62,268 nucleotides of DNA from Methylocella tundrae (GTDB lineage Bacteria; Pseudomonadota; Alphaproteobacteria; Rhizobiales; Beijerinckiaceae), in the NCBI RefSeq assembly GCF_901905185.1, contig NZ_CABFMQ020000082.1, positions 1-62,268 on the forward strand, in the 5' to 3' direction. How positions within the stretch are numbered: the first letter of the stretch is position 1; every line of letters begins with the position of its first letter. The translations under genes were made by a program, and so were the position numbers. Shown piece by piece: positions 47,401-55,727 of this stretch. The notes under the pieces are model-generated. The model had not been told where the DNA came from. It did no database searches and was given only the letters and a program-made list of their open reading frames with translations.

Positions 47401-47648
47401 GCTACGAATGCGGCCGCCCTGCGTACAGAGCCCTCGGTCTGGAGCGATGTGACCAGCTCGTAAGTGTCCGAGATGCGTTCAAGCGTCCACCCGCTTTCAC
47501 CGTCGCTGGCTGCGTCGCTTGTGCCGCTCAATCGCGCCGACACCAGGTTCGCATAGTGCCTCGTCAGCAACGCCGGGATGCTCTGCGGATCGAGGCCCGG
47601 AACGGGTGGCGCCGATCGGAGCAGCTGAGCCGTGGCGGAATCGAACAT
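44427..47648 (-). CDS. Superfamily-2 helicase of a Hachiman-like pair
   Basis: 1073 residues. About 290 N-terminal helical residues, then helicase core 1: Walker A VLPTGAGKTT (325-334), the Ia-like FLAPTHALVEQL, DECH at 424-427, and motif III-like FLSAMLK. Core 2 has the Ski2-like HNSAMLRLERDLAERMF, ATPTLAQGLNLPAQ and ARAGRAGHL. A long C-terminal extension follows. It overlaps the upstream ExK nuclease gene by one base (TGATG). Two-gene helicase plus DUF1837-like nuclease loci match Hachiman (HamA/HamB) and the related AbpAB. I infer DNA sensing by the helicase and release of the nuclease. It is intact. Confidence 0.75.
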   Translation of the reverse strand: MFDSATAQLLRSAPPVPGLDPQSIPALLTRHYANLVSARLSGTSDAASDGESGWTLERISDTYELVTSLQTEGSVRRAAAFVAGTAQQILARRQAAASAGHAVVSNVDRDRLDPTIAAALLFLAAEQYADAHEAASHILPRRDGQSYEATILSENVADLARGQLDRIYERASRWRARRREIGLEEQALAALLEALIVGIETLAARFLGLPTPQPAVGRFDTARAAFERVLQLSAVFDDQYGDVLGGNILNIYAGPHHLASLLIAAHDGIASAALADLPPPGGADAKFWGKWIRARANAFPFLWPNHREAVAQGFHDTGKSAVVVLPTGAGKTTVSSLKLAGALARGKKVVFLAPTHALVEQLTGDLQEIFPQELLGSVVSSDFDLLFQLDAQLRDIEVMTPERCLAMLSFAPEAFSDVGLLVFDECHLLSPQSGKIRRALDGMLCVLGFNHIAPDADLLFLSAMLKNGPEFADWIHHFTGRDCVCVDLLWKPSRQARGVLIYKNGELEDAKKAAMAAQLAENTKKAKKAKGLRAVAKRELAARPWAIWGLQHNWQGQKQAHCMTQVLDAPVELVGDIKYGSLQIKPNANRVAAKLAISATRTGLKSIVFVNTKSDAVSVAGEISAELNEKIDVTEAEQERWDALEAELGGLKHSLLPQPAIAVPHNSAMLRLERDLAERMFKRANGAKVIVATPTLAQGLNLPAQLAILAGDKRADAEQKGRADLEAHEILNAAARAGRAGHLANGVVLLIPEPIISFSEGEPLGRKVIKKLKSVLPEDDRCVVISDPLEIVLDRLMQGQTIDPDVRYVVNRMAALREAEGAEEPNVLFDLRKSFGAFAARKRHSEAEFEAKITDLKKAIAMDAPGEVDNTIAELASQSGLSMNLLLRLRKRIAGGAGSLPITIGGWLTWTIDWLTADDDARHWLLGGVSRSLMASCGRKRGAELTAKELALILPGLVAWINGKPLCEVERALGGDPDSDDDAEKMCPRARELVGTVVPRGLSFIVGLVSHVVEEVDPFGQQEKLDRQVIECLGPAVRKGYDTPAKVFLSSNTPAPLSRVQLHELALRQSFSE

Positions 47649-48526
47649 CAGGCATCCTCCGTCTCTAGCTCGTCGAGATAGGTGATCGCCTGCGCTGCAA
47701 GGCTATCAAACCAGTCGCGGACCTTTCCTTCGACAATCAAGCTGGCGCCGATGCGGCGGTCTTGACTGAGGCCATCGAGTGCGTCGTATCCCTTGAAGAG
47801 TTTCTGCCGCTCGGCCTGGCTGTCCTGATCCTTGGGCAGCGCGAAGGCCGCGCGGTAACTTCGCTGCGTACGATCCATGACGTTTGCCGCCAGTTTGACG
47901 GACGCACCCTCATCGATGGCGCTCATGCGCAACAGCGCGGATGCGGTGGCGACGAGCTCGGCGGATCGCTTGTTCTTGTGGCGGTCAAGGAACGCAGGAA
48001 TGACTTTTTTGAGAAACGTGTTCCTGGGATCGTCAGTGCATTTGTCCTCGAAAATCGTCGTCATCACGACTTTTGATTTGTCGTCGGCCAGTTCGATCAT
48101 CAGGCCGTCCAGGCCTTGAGATGTGGCGCTCACATGCGGGTCTTTTAGCAGCACGTCCGTTCCATAGACTTGCCGCGCGGCGATCCAGGAGATCGCTTCA
48201 AAGATGAAACCGTCGCGCTGCCACCGGGGATAACCGGTTCGCGGCGTTTTGACATCGTCCTGAACCGTCATCCTGACCCGTGCTTCTTGACGCAAGTCGG
48301 CGTCGGAAAAGGCCGGAGCGGCCGGAAGGAGCTCCCTGAGGATGTAGCCGGCATAGGCCGCCTGGCCCATTGCAATGATGGCGATCAGCTTTGCCAGCCT
48401 CGTTCCATCATGCGCGGCCCATCGGTCGCCAATGCACTGAGCATCGATTGAGACGGTTTGAGTGGACAGAGGTGGTGATGCCGTTGCAGGCGTGACTATC
48501 GACTCTACTTCGACCACGGCGGCCAT
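47648..48526 (-). CDS. DUF1837-like nuclease (HamA-type) candidate
   Basis: 292 residues. Central PD-(D/E)xK-like motif: SQGLDGLMIEL (Asp140), then MTTIFEDKCTDD (Glu160-Asp-Lys162), flanked by helices with FEAISWIAARQVYG and FLKKVIPAFLDRHK. The spacing GLDG...ExK and the pairing with a large helicase fit HamA of Hachiman (catalytic ExK), although overall similarity is low. It sits upstream of, and is coupled to, the helicase. It is divergent from the NERD-NACHT gene. The promoter overlaps a dnaE2 remnant. Assignment is tentative. Confidence 0.6.
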   Translation of the reverse strand: MAAVVEVESIVTPATASPPLSTQTVSIDAQCIGDRWAAHDGTRLAKLIAIIAMGQAAYAGYILRELLPAAPAFSDADLRQEARVRMTVQDDVKTPRTGYPRWQRDGFIFEAISWIAARQVYGTDVLLKDPHVSATSQGLDGLMIELADDKSKVVMTTIFEDKCTDDPRNTFLKKVIPAFLDRHKNKRSAELVATASALLRMSAIDEGASVKLAANVMDRTQRSYRAAFALPKDQDSQAERQKLFKGYDALDGLSQDRRIGASLIVEGKVRDWFDSLAAQAITYLDELETEDA

Positions 48527-48551
48527 GTGCTTGGTGCGCCCCCCGAGCGGA

Positions 48552-48870
48552 TCAGTGGAAATTTCGTGTCTTCACCTTGAATAGTATCGAGGTTCAGGTC
48601 AGAAATATAGATGTCGCGGGTACGCAGGCCCTTTGGCGGCAGCTCCCGCGGATTGGGCTCCGAACCGCCATTCCCGACTTGGTCGCCGCGGCCGTGCGGC
48701 AGCGGAAAGGCCATGTCTCGGCTGCCGACTCTGGCGAGGTCGGCGGAGAGGTCCGTAATGCGCTGGGCGACAAGGTGGACGACCTCGCCCTCGCGGTGGA
48801 TGCGCGCCCGGCCGCCCATCACGCCCGGCCGCAAGGTCTGAACGTGCCTCCCACCGCAGCGAATGCGGTA
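48552..48870 (-). pseudogene. DnaE2 (ImuC) C-terminal fragment
   Basis: On this strand the sequence reads REGEVVHLVAQRITDLSADL, then FPLPHGRGDQVGNGG and LRTRDIYISDLNLDTI, followed one base out of frame by VKTRNFH and TGA. This is the characteristic tail of error-prone DNA polymerase DnaE2. About 950 upstream residues are missing and similarity ends near 48870. The fragment lies in the divergent promoter space of two defence operons, marking a former chromosomal or plasmid imuABC-type site. Confidence 0.75.
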
Positions 48871-48897
48871 TGCTTGGGGCTCTGCTATGATGTTCTC

Positions 48898-51800
48898 ATG
48901 ACTACGGAATCCACCAAAACAAAGATTTTCATTGGCGCGCCGATCGAGCACGAGTCGGAGCGAAAACTCTTGTCATTTATAGTTTCATGGCTCGAAGAGA
49001 AAAAGATCCCGTCGATCGTTCTCGCCAATATCGAAATCCAAGGTCGTCAAATCGATTGCATAATCGCCACGGCGGATTCCGCTTCAGTCGTGGAGGTGAA
49101 GACCAGCCGGCTTCCAATCCGCGGTGAAGTCAACGGAACCTGGACGCGGTTGTCTGCCTCCGGCGAGTGGAAAGACTACACGAACGCCTATCAGCAAGCG
49201 GTTGGCGCGAAGAACAGCGTGCGCGACGCAATGCAGGTGGCAAAGTCGGTGGGCAACTTCTATCCGGACGGGTACGTCGTGTTCACGAGTCCAATCCCGG
49301 AAGGATCCATCGTCACGCCCGGGAATTTCAAGGCGCTCGTCACGACCATCGATCTGTTTCCAGGCCAATTGAAAACGGTCGGGGGATCACCTTGGTCATT
49401 GGCGGACTGGGGGGCATTCGCGTGCACGCTCAAGCTAAGGCCGGTGATCTTGGATCAAGCCACGGCGGGCCAAGAAGTGTGCGAGGAGCTTGACCTGCTT
49501 GATAGCTACGCCGCCGCCGTCGCGGCCGAATATGGACGCGACGGAAAATCGTGGCTCCCCGAGACAGACGACCAACGCGCGGATCTGATGGATGCGGCTG
49601 CCGCGGATACGGGGTGCTTCATCAGTGGCCCGTCGGGCTGCGGCAAGTCCCTGATGGCGAAATGGCTCGTGGCGAGCCTTGCTGAGGCGGGACACCTGAC
49701 TTTCTTTATCGCCGCGAAGAATTTCACCGGCTCTTGGGCCGAGTGCTTGCGCCGAGAGGTTGGGCTTATCACCGATATTGCTCCGGCGAAGCTGTATCGC
49801 GCGGTCGCGCGCTCCGACCGGCCAGTCTTCCTGATCGTCGATGGTGTCAACGAGTTCGGTGCGGCGGCCCCTGAGGCGCTCCGTGGTGTCCGGGCACTGG
49901 CGAGGCGGATGGGAGCGCTGCTCGCCGTCACCGGTCAAGATGCAAAGCCGGCCGAGTTTGCTGGTCTCGGAGGCGTGGCGGTCGCGCGCCCGAGCTTGGA
50001 GTTGAAGCAGCGAATTGCACGAGCAGTTGGAGGGCAACTCACTCCGGTCGCTCTGGAGGTGCTCCGGGCAGTCGGATCGGGCATCGAGGCCGCTCTCGTC
50101 GGGCAAATTGGCGGTGATCTGAAGGCCAACGCCACTCGCCTGCTTCTGATCGATCAATACATACGCAAGCGTTTGGCTGGGCACGCGCGGGCTGGATCGT
50201 TTGGCTTGAGGCGGCTCGCGAGCTCGCTGCATGCGCAGATCGCATTCTCGATGGCGGAGGCGAATTTCGACGATTTCATGCGCGCTGAAGGTCTCGGCTT
50301 TGCCGAGTGCGATGCGCTGTTTGCGGCCGGCCTGTTGGCTCGACGGGCGGGGCGGGTCTCGTTTTCCCATGAGATGATTTTGAATGCATGCGCGGCGTTC
50401 GATCTGGCACGAACGGCGGAGAGCGATCCTATCAGCTTTGGACAGCGATTGTCGACGCCGATCCTTGAGCCGATCGCCGGGGACATCGTGGCGGCGATCG
50501 ACGATGCGGCTGTCTGTCGAGGCGTCCTTTCCGAGGTGATGAGTTCGACATTGTTGGGCGAGGCGGCGAGAGGACACTTTGGTCCGATCGCAGCCTCGAC
50601 GACATGGGATTTGTTGAACGAGGCGACGGAAGCCTGCGTCGAGGAAATTGGCAGCGCTCGGCTTGCGCTGTCGAAAGAAGGGGATGCCGTCCGGATCGGC
50701 TGGGAAGAAGCGACCCGGCGCGAGTGGACCTATCCTGAAGAGGCAAGGCTCCGCGCTGTCGGTCGCCTCGCCGTCCACGGATCGGGCCTCGACATCTTCC
50801 TGAGGCTCTGTGCGGAGATGGACGCCCGGTTAGCGACGGAGCGGAGCCGTTTTGCGGATTTCGCTCGGGAAGAGCGATATCCGATCCGAAGTCAAAGCTT
50901 CGCGCTGACGTACTACGGGTTCGGCGAATCCATCGGATTTACTGAGGTTGCCCGGTCAACACAGGGCGGCTTTGAACCGACATCAAAAGAGGAGCGAGCC
51001 TTCCCGATCAAGGTGGAGCAACTGACTTCTGGCCAACTCCATTTTTTGCTGGAGTGGCGACGGGCGTTCTTCGATGGCAATGATAGTGAGTTCGCCGAGC
51101 AACTGATTTATTTATTTCGCGAGCGGTTTCGGTGGGAGCCGTGCCACGTTCAACTCGCCATGCTGAGTTCAATCGGCTATGCACGTCGGGCGCCGCAGGA
51201 GGTGCTCGAACGCCTGATCGAAGCTATCCACGCTCTCGACGTGAACCCGACAAACTGGGCAATCAATGCGAGTATCGTCGACGCGCTGAAGATCCTCGGC
51301 GCACTTGACGTTGAGGCCGAGGATTCACGGGCGCAGGTCAAAGCCGAGCTGGCGTCTGTGCTTGTTGATGATGGAGATGTCGTCGACAATGACCTTGCTC
51401 TCTCGCTGTGCTTGAGGATGTTTGATCATCCGTTCGACTCCATCTATGGCCAGGAAATTTTCAATCTGGATGAAGGGTTGCGGCGACGCCTCTATCGCCG
51501 AGCACTGCGAGCTTCGAATATTAAGAGTTCAACGAGCTTGGACTGGCTTGCCAGGGAGGTAGCGTCGTTTGGCGACCCTGCCGATGTAGCCTTGCTGCAG
51601 TCGCTCACGGGCTTGCCCAGCCGAACAAATCCGTTTGCGCAGGAGGAATGGGGCGCCTTTGCGACCGCGACCCGGTTTGTCGGTCGACATCATGCCGAGT
51701 TGGAACGGGTTGATCCGACAACGTCGGAAGAAGCGTGCCTCGTCGCAATCCGTTTCCTGATCTATGCCATCGAGGCGAAGCGATCACCGGACGCCGAGGC

Positions 51801-52173
51801 GACGCGGCTCGCTTGGGCGCGGCTCCACAAGATGCCTGTTCAGTTGGTCGTCGGTTGCCTGAGCGAGATTCAGAAGGCGCTAAGCGATCGATTCATTCCG
51901 AGCGAAAGAGTCGAAGCGTATCCACCGTTGGACTTCGTGGCAGCCTATCCGCCGGATTGCCTGGCGGTATCACGACGCTTCATCGACGACGGGATCGATG
52001 CTCAGTTCTACCATCGGGTCCCGCACAGGGAGGATGGAATGACGTTGGCGTTCGAGACGGTCGCGATCTATGGAGATCGAAGCGACATCGAAAGGCTTCA
52101 AGGCCGAAGCCGGGTCCATCGCTTCGCGCGCCACGCGTTAGCAGCGCTTAAGCGTCTTGAGAGCGGCTTTTAG
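48898..52173 (+). CDS. NERD-like nuclease fused to a NACHT-type STAND ATPase
   Basis: 1091 residues from ATG 48898; upstream codons in this frame overlap the antisense dnaE2 relic and are rejected. The N-terminal nuclease-like domain (about 10-170) has QIDCIIATADS (Asp53), then VVEVKTS (Glu66, Lys68), and a YQQAVGAKNSVRDAM helix, a PD-(D/E)xK/NERD pattern. The ATPase has Walker A GPSGCGKS (244-251) and Walker B VFLIVDGVNEFG (near 310), the NACHT-type DGxNE. The long helical C-terminus (400-1091) is probably the sensor. This N-terminal nuclease, ATPase, repeat layout is that of Avs-type antiviral STAND proteins. Open throughout. Confidence 0.8.
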   Translation: MTTESTKTKIFIGAPIEHESERKLLSFIVSWLEEKKIPSIVLANIEIQGRQIDCIIATADSASVVEVKTSRLPIRGEVNGTWTRLSASGEWKDYTNAYQQAVGAKNSVRDAMQVAKSVGNFYPDGYVVFTSPIPEGSIVTPGNFKALVTTIDLFPGQLKTVGGSPWSLADWGAFACTLKLRPVILDQATAGQEVCEELDLLDSYAAAVAAEYGRDGKSWLPETDDQRADLMDAAAADTGCFISGPSGCGKSLMAKWLVASLAEAGHLTFFIAAKNFTGSWAECLRREVGLITDIAPAKLYRAVARSDRPVFLIVDGVNEFGAAAPEALRGVRALARRMGALLAVTGQDAKPAEFAGLGGVAVARPSLELKQRIARAVGGQLTPVALEVLRAVGSGIEAALVGQIGGDLKANATRLLLIDQYIRKRLAGHARAGSFGLRRLASSLHAQIAFSMAEANFDDFMRAEGLGFAECDALFAAGLLARRAGRVSFSHEMILNACAAFDLARTAESDPISFGQRLSTPILEPIAGDIVAAIDDAAVCRGVLSEVMSSTLLGEAARGHFGPIAASTTWDLLNEATEACVEEIGSARLALSKEGDAVRIGWEEATRREWTYPEEARLRAVGRLAVHGSGLDIFLRLCAEMDARLATERSRFADFAREERYPIRSQSFALTYYGFGESIGFTEVARSTQGGFEPTSKEERAFPIKVEQLTSGQLHFLLEWRRAFFDGNDSEFAEQLIYLFRERFRWEPCHVQLAMLSSIGYARRAPQEVLERLIEAIHALDVNPTNWAINASIVDALKILGALDVEAEDSRAQVKAELASVLVDDGDVVDNDLALSLCLRMFDHPFDSIYGQEIFNLDEGLRRRLYRRALRASNIKSSTSLDWLAREVASFGDPADVALLQSLTGLPSRTNPFAQEEWGAFATATRFVGRHHAELERVDPTTSEEACLVAIRFLIYAIEAKRSPDAEATRLAWARLHKMPVQLVVGCLSEIQKALSDRFIPSERVEAYPPLDFVAAYPPDCLAVSRRFIDDGIDAQFYHRVPHREDGMTLAFETVAIYGDRSDIERLQGRSRVHRFARHALAALKRLESGF

Positions 52174-52595
52174 AGCGATGAAAGAGCATGCCGCCTCTGG
52201 ACGTTTAGTCCAACTTTGGCTCGCCGTTGGTAGTGTCTGCTTCTAGGAGTTTGTCAACGCAGGGCAAATGACCGGGATGGGGCGCATTTCTGTCTGATCG
52301 TTTGCGGCTTCATCGGGCCGAAACTGGAAGGGCGGATTTCAGGACCTGAATGAACAAAGCCGACGGTAGGCGACACGTTCAAATCACGGGCAGGATTTGC
52401 TCTTAACTTGCGGTTCGAGAAACAGCATCGGCAGACGCTGGCTTTGCTGGCCGCCGGCGATCGAAGCGGACTATTTCGTGCCATAGCATAGCTTGGCGCG
52501 CTTTCGGGCGATCGCATCGAGGGCCAAGCGGCAGCTGTGACCGCGCCATTAAGTACCGACTGGCCCCGCCGGCTGCCCAGCTCTCGTCGCTCTGG
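52174..52595. other. Degraded DNA between NERD-NACHT gene and IS fragment
   Basis: About 420 bp with no assignable gene. Open frames on either strand show no family pattern. Likely the outer parts of decayed insertion sequences. Confidence 0.4.
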
Positions 52596-52862
52596 CTATG
52601 CCACAGCGTCCCGCTTGAGCGAATAACTGGTGCTTCGACCGCCGCTTGCATCCTTGACGAGGATTCTGCGTGCCACAAGATCGTCGATATCGAGGGGTGC
52701 GGCGCCGGGTGAGGGCGCGACGATAGACCTGAAGTTTCGGGCAGTCTTTTCGCAGCGTAGCGCGACCCTCTTGAAGCGTTTGAGGCGTCCGAAGCCCTGT
52801 TCGATCCGCGCGCGGGCTTTGTAGAGTATCTTGGCGAAAAAGGCGGGCTTGTTCTTTTCGTT
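52596..52862 (-). mobile_element. IS5-type transposase C-terminal fragment
   Basis: Frame NEKNKPAFFAKILYKAR, then RIEQGFGRLKRFKRVALRCE and KTARNFRSIVA: the distal part of an IS5-family transposase carrying the catalytic Glu (RIEQ). After RSIVA about 40 unrelated codons follow to TAG. The N-terminal catalytic Asp residues are absent. It replaces the C-terminal part of a TIR gene. Confidence 0.75.
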
Positions 52863-52867
52863 GGCTT

Positions 52868-53038
52868 ACCGCGCCATTCGTCCCCGGCATCAAGGTCGAA
52901 GATGTCCGCGAACATCTTGTATGCCGCCGCCTCGAGACGCGGCGCGAGCCACAGAATAAAGGCGTCATCGCCAGGCGTCGCCTTTGAGATGAAGATGGTA
53001 TCTCGGAGCGGATCGGTGTTGGGCATCGAGCTATTCAT
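52868..53038 (-). pseudogene. TIR-domain N-terminal fragment
   Basis: 57 codons from ATG 53038 (or 53026): TDPLRDTIFISKATPGDDAF, then LWLAPRLEAAAYKMFADIFD and DAGDEWRG. This is the first part of a TIR domain (strand-loop-helix, then BB-loop region), with K in place of the usual H in FISHA. It breaks off where the IS5 fragment begins. A second TIR effector has thus been lost from this block. Confidence 0.65.
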
Positions 53039-53114
53039 CGAGGCCTTCCGGACGCGGAGCGGAGCGGCATTTGAATAAGTGCATCGGCTCGGGGACATCT
53101 AGGAGCGACCCACT

Positions 53115-55727
53115 TCATCCGCGAGTCGCGCCTGCGGTCGCGCGCACGGCAGGCTGTATTGCGTCGCGAACCTCTTCGTAAATCGCGATCCCGGAGCCCA
53201 CTCCGGTCTCAATGCTGATCGCCACCGCGAACGGAACGCGATCGTCGAGCGCGCCTGCCTGGGCTCGGCACGCGACGCGGAGCTTCAGCATCCCTCCATC
53301 CAGGAAGGCGATTGCGCTTTCGCCCTCGAAGATGCCATGCGACAGCGTTCCGCGGTTGACCGCGAAGTGGGTCGGTTGACCCGAGAGGCGTTCCACCGCC
53401 AGAGAGAAGGCCTTGTCGCCTGCGGGTAACAGCTCGAGCGTCGCCGAGCGATATTGCTGGTGTCGGGCGTTGACCGGGGTGAGCCACGCCAGCGTCATCG
53501 TCAGGCGGCGCAGCTCGGTTGATCCCTCGATCGACGGCGGTAGCGGGATGTCGAACTCGTCCTGGGTGTCCTGCTGGACGTCGCCATAGGTAAAGAGTGT
53601 CGCCCGCTCGGCGGCGCAATCAAGCACCCGGTCGATGTCGGGGCGCCCGTAGCCGAGGAACCTCGAGATGTTGTCCCGGTGGCGCTGCCAGTCCCGGCCT
53701 GCGGGGCCGAACGCGCCGTCGAGCTTGTCGCCGGCATCGCCCCAAGCCGCGCCATGGACCAGCAGTGCCTTCAGCAGGACAGCGGCATGGCTGCGCGGGA
53801 CGTCGTACCCAGCCTCGATCAACGAATCGTAGATGTGAACCGCGGATCGCGTAAGCAGCGCAGTGGCGTTGCTCGTGCCGACCGTGCGCCGCTGGAAGTC
53901 GAGCCGACCGGTCGCGCCCGCATCAGGCGCTGCGGACATCTGCCCCGCATGGGCGCCCCCTCCGTCGACCGCCAACCAGACATGCCCTTCGTCCTCTGAG
54001 GCACGGACCAGCTCTCGGCCACCGTCGAACAGGACATCCGGCTTTACGGTTTGCCGGAAACCCAGGCCGACCCCCGAGCTGACGTTCGGCAGGCCGCCGT
54101 TGGGGAACGGGTCCTTTAGGTGGAACGGATCCTCGGCTGCGGCGAACTCGTCCGCATGCCACGCGCCCACCGCGAGAGCGTTCAATCCTTCCGCCGGCGA
54201 GAGAAGCGTCCGCGCCGCTTTTTCCGAGTTGAGAGCGTTGATGATGGACGCTTCGCGCGCCTCCGGGGCGGCCGCGGCCCACTCGGCCGTGGTCGCGAAC
54301 TCCCGGATCGGCAACCAGCTGCGCACGTTGCCAGCGCTGATCAGGAAGAGCACACGATAGCGGAACGAAAGCCAATCCATCAGCCTCGCCCATGGGCTAA
54401 TCCTGCCGGAGAATGGCCGGTTCAGATCGCCCAGCGAGAGATTGATGACGACGACGCTCGGCGCAGACGCGGGCTCATCGCCTTCGCCTTCGAGCAACCG
54501 GCGGACAGCGAGATATACGACGTCCAGCGGCAGCCGATCTGGCGGCGTCGTCTCCGCATCGCTCGCCGCGTCGAACACCATGACGGGTCGGACGTAGAGC
54601 GGCCGGCCGAGCGGAGGCTCCCCTGCCTGCAGATCGCCGTGGACAATCAGCGAGGCCATGCTGGTCCCATGCGACCGCTTTGCCGCCGGCGTCCGCGCTG
54701 CGTAGTCGTCGGGGTCATCAAGGATTAGACGGCCCGCAAGCCGCTGGTGATTGGCGACCGGAACCCCATCGAGCAACGCCGCAACGGGATCGCCACCAGG
54801 CGCGGGTGCGTCGCCCGTTGCCGCGGCTTCGCCCTCCTCTTCGGGCTCGGGGATCGCGGCCACTGATTGCGGCCGCAGGTACATGATGTCGTCCAGCCGG
54901 GCAAGCGTCACATCCGGGTGATCGATCAACTCTTGAACCCGCTGTGGAGGGAGGTCGACCAGGATGCCGTGGTAGCGGATCGGATCGATGACCGCCGCCG
55001 TAACAACTTGGCCGCCCAACTCGGCAAGCTGCCCCTCGATGCTGGCGATCGCCCGAGCACGACGGTCCGCCCGCTCGTGGAACCACATCTCGACTTCGAA
55101 GCGGACCGGTTCGTCCGGCCGATCAGCAATCCGCTCCCGCCAGTAGGCGAGCGTCTCGGGAAGGACCCGGTCTTGCGGTCCCCACGCGCGCAGGTCGCTG
55201 AGCATGTCGAACAGCGTTCCCCACGGTGCGAAGCCCCAAGGCATCGCCTGGCCCTGCCGATAGAGATCCCACAGCCTCAGGATTTCGCGGAGAGCCTGCA
55301 TGTCGGGCATCGCCATGTAGAGACGCCCGCCAACGGGCTTGTCGCTGCGGACTTGCTCGCGCTTCTTCGTCTGGAGCGTGTGGAAGTCGTCGCTCGGCTC
55401 AATGTCCGCGTCGTCTTCGAGCAGAAACTCGAGACCCCGAATGCGGCCGACCTGGCTGTAGAAGTCACCCAGCGAACCGGCCACCTCGAAGACGAGCGCC
55501 CGCTCGGGAGCGATCCCGTCGGGGTCGGCCCGCAGGGTCATACCTGCCTGCGCCGCCGTTTGCGCAGCGACGTTCCTCAGGCGGTCGAACCGCGGGCCAA
55601 GCCGTTGCGACTGCCGGCCGAAGCCCGGCTTCGCGATCTTCGCGTTCGGGTCTATCGGGACAGGGGCACGCTTCTCGCGCTCGTTATGGGTCGCCTCAGG
55701 TATCTGTAGAAGTGGTCGCTCCGCCAC
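53115..55727 (-). CDS. Subtilisin-like S8 peptidase paired with AAA ATPase
   Basis: 870 residues from a GTG that overlaps the AAA stop by 32 bases. About 300 N-terminal residues form a prodomain-like or sensor part, then the S8 core. Asp320 is in ALLDGVPVANH, His353 in KRSHGTSMASL, the oxyanion region in FLISAGNVRSW, and Ser619 in VGTSNATALL. A C-terminal beta-rich domain (about 710-860) follows. No signal peptide, so cytoplasmic. The ATPase and peptidase form a two-gene unit seen in many bacteria near defence genes; I infer that the ATPase licenses proteolysis. Unlike the subtilase at 23.4 kb it is not fused to a metalloprotease. Confidence 0.85.
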   Translation of the reverse strand: MAERPLLQIPEATHNEREKRAPVPIDPNAKIAKPGFGRQSQRLGPRFDRLRNVAAQTAAQAGMTLRADPDGIAPERALVFEVAGSLGDFYSQVGRIRGLEFLLEDDADIEPSDDFHTLQTKKREQVRSDKPVGGRLYMAMPDMQALREILRLWDLYRQGQAMPWGFAPWGTLFDMLSDLRAWGPQDRVLPETLAYWRERIADRPDEPVRFEVEMWFHERADRRARAIASIEGQLAELGGQVVTAAVIDPIRYHGILVDLPPQRVQELIDHPDVTLARLDDIMYLRPQSVAAIPEPEEEGEAAATGDAPAPGGDPVAALLDGVPVANHQRLAGRLILDDPDDYAARTPAAKRSHGTSMASLIVHGDLQAGEPPLGRPLYVRPVMVFDAASDAETTPPDRLPLDVVYLAVRRLLEGEGDEPASAPSVVVINLSLGDLNRPFSGRISPWARLMDWLSFRYRVLFLISAGNVRSWLPIREFATTAEWAAAAPEAREASIINALNSEKAARTLLSPAEGLNALAVGAWHADEFAAAEDPFHLKDPFPNGGLPNVSSGVGLGFRQTVKPDVLFDGGRELVRASEDEGHVWLAVDGGGAHAGQMSAAPDAGATGRLDFQRRTVGTSNATALLTRSAVHIYDSLIEAGYDVPRSHAAVLLKALLVHGAAWGDAGDKLDGAFGPAGRDWQRHRDNISRFLGYGRPDIDRVLDCAAERATLFTYGDVQQDTQDEFDIPLPPSIEGSTELRRLTMTLAWLTPVNARHQQYRSATLELLPAGDKAFSLAVERLSGQPTHFAVNRGTLSHGIFEGESAIAFLDGGMLKLRVACRAQAGALDDRVPFAVAISIETGVGSGIAIYEEVRDAIQPAVRATAGATRG

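Noticed and set aside
48577..48897. N-terminal extension of the NERD-NACHT protein
   Set aside because: The codons are antisense to the dnaE2 tail and the family domain begins after ATG 48898.
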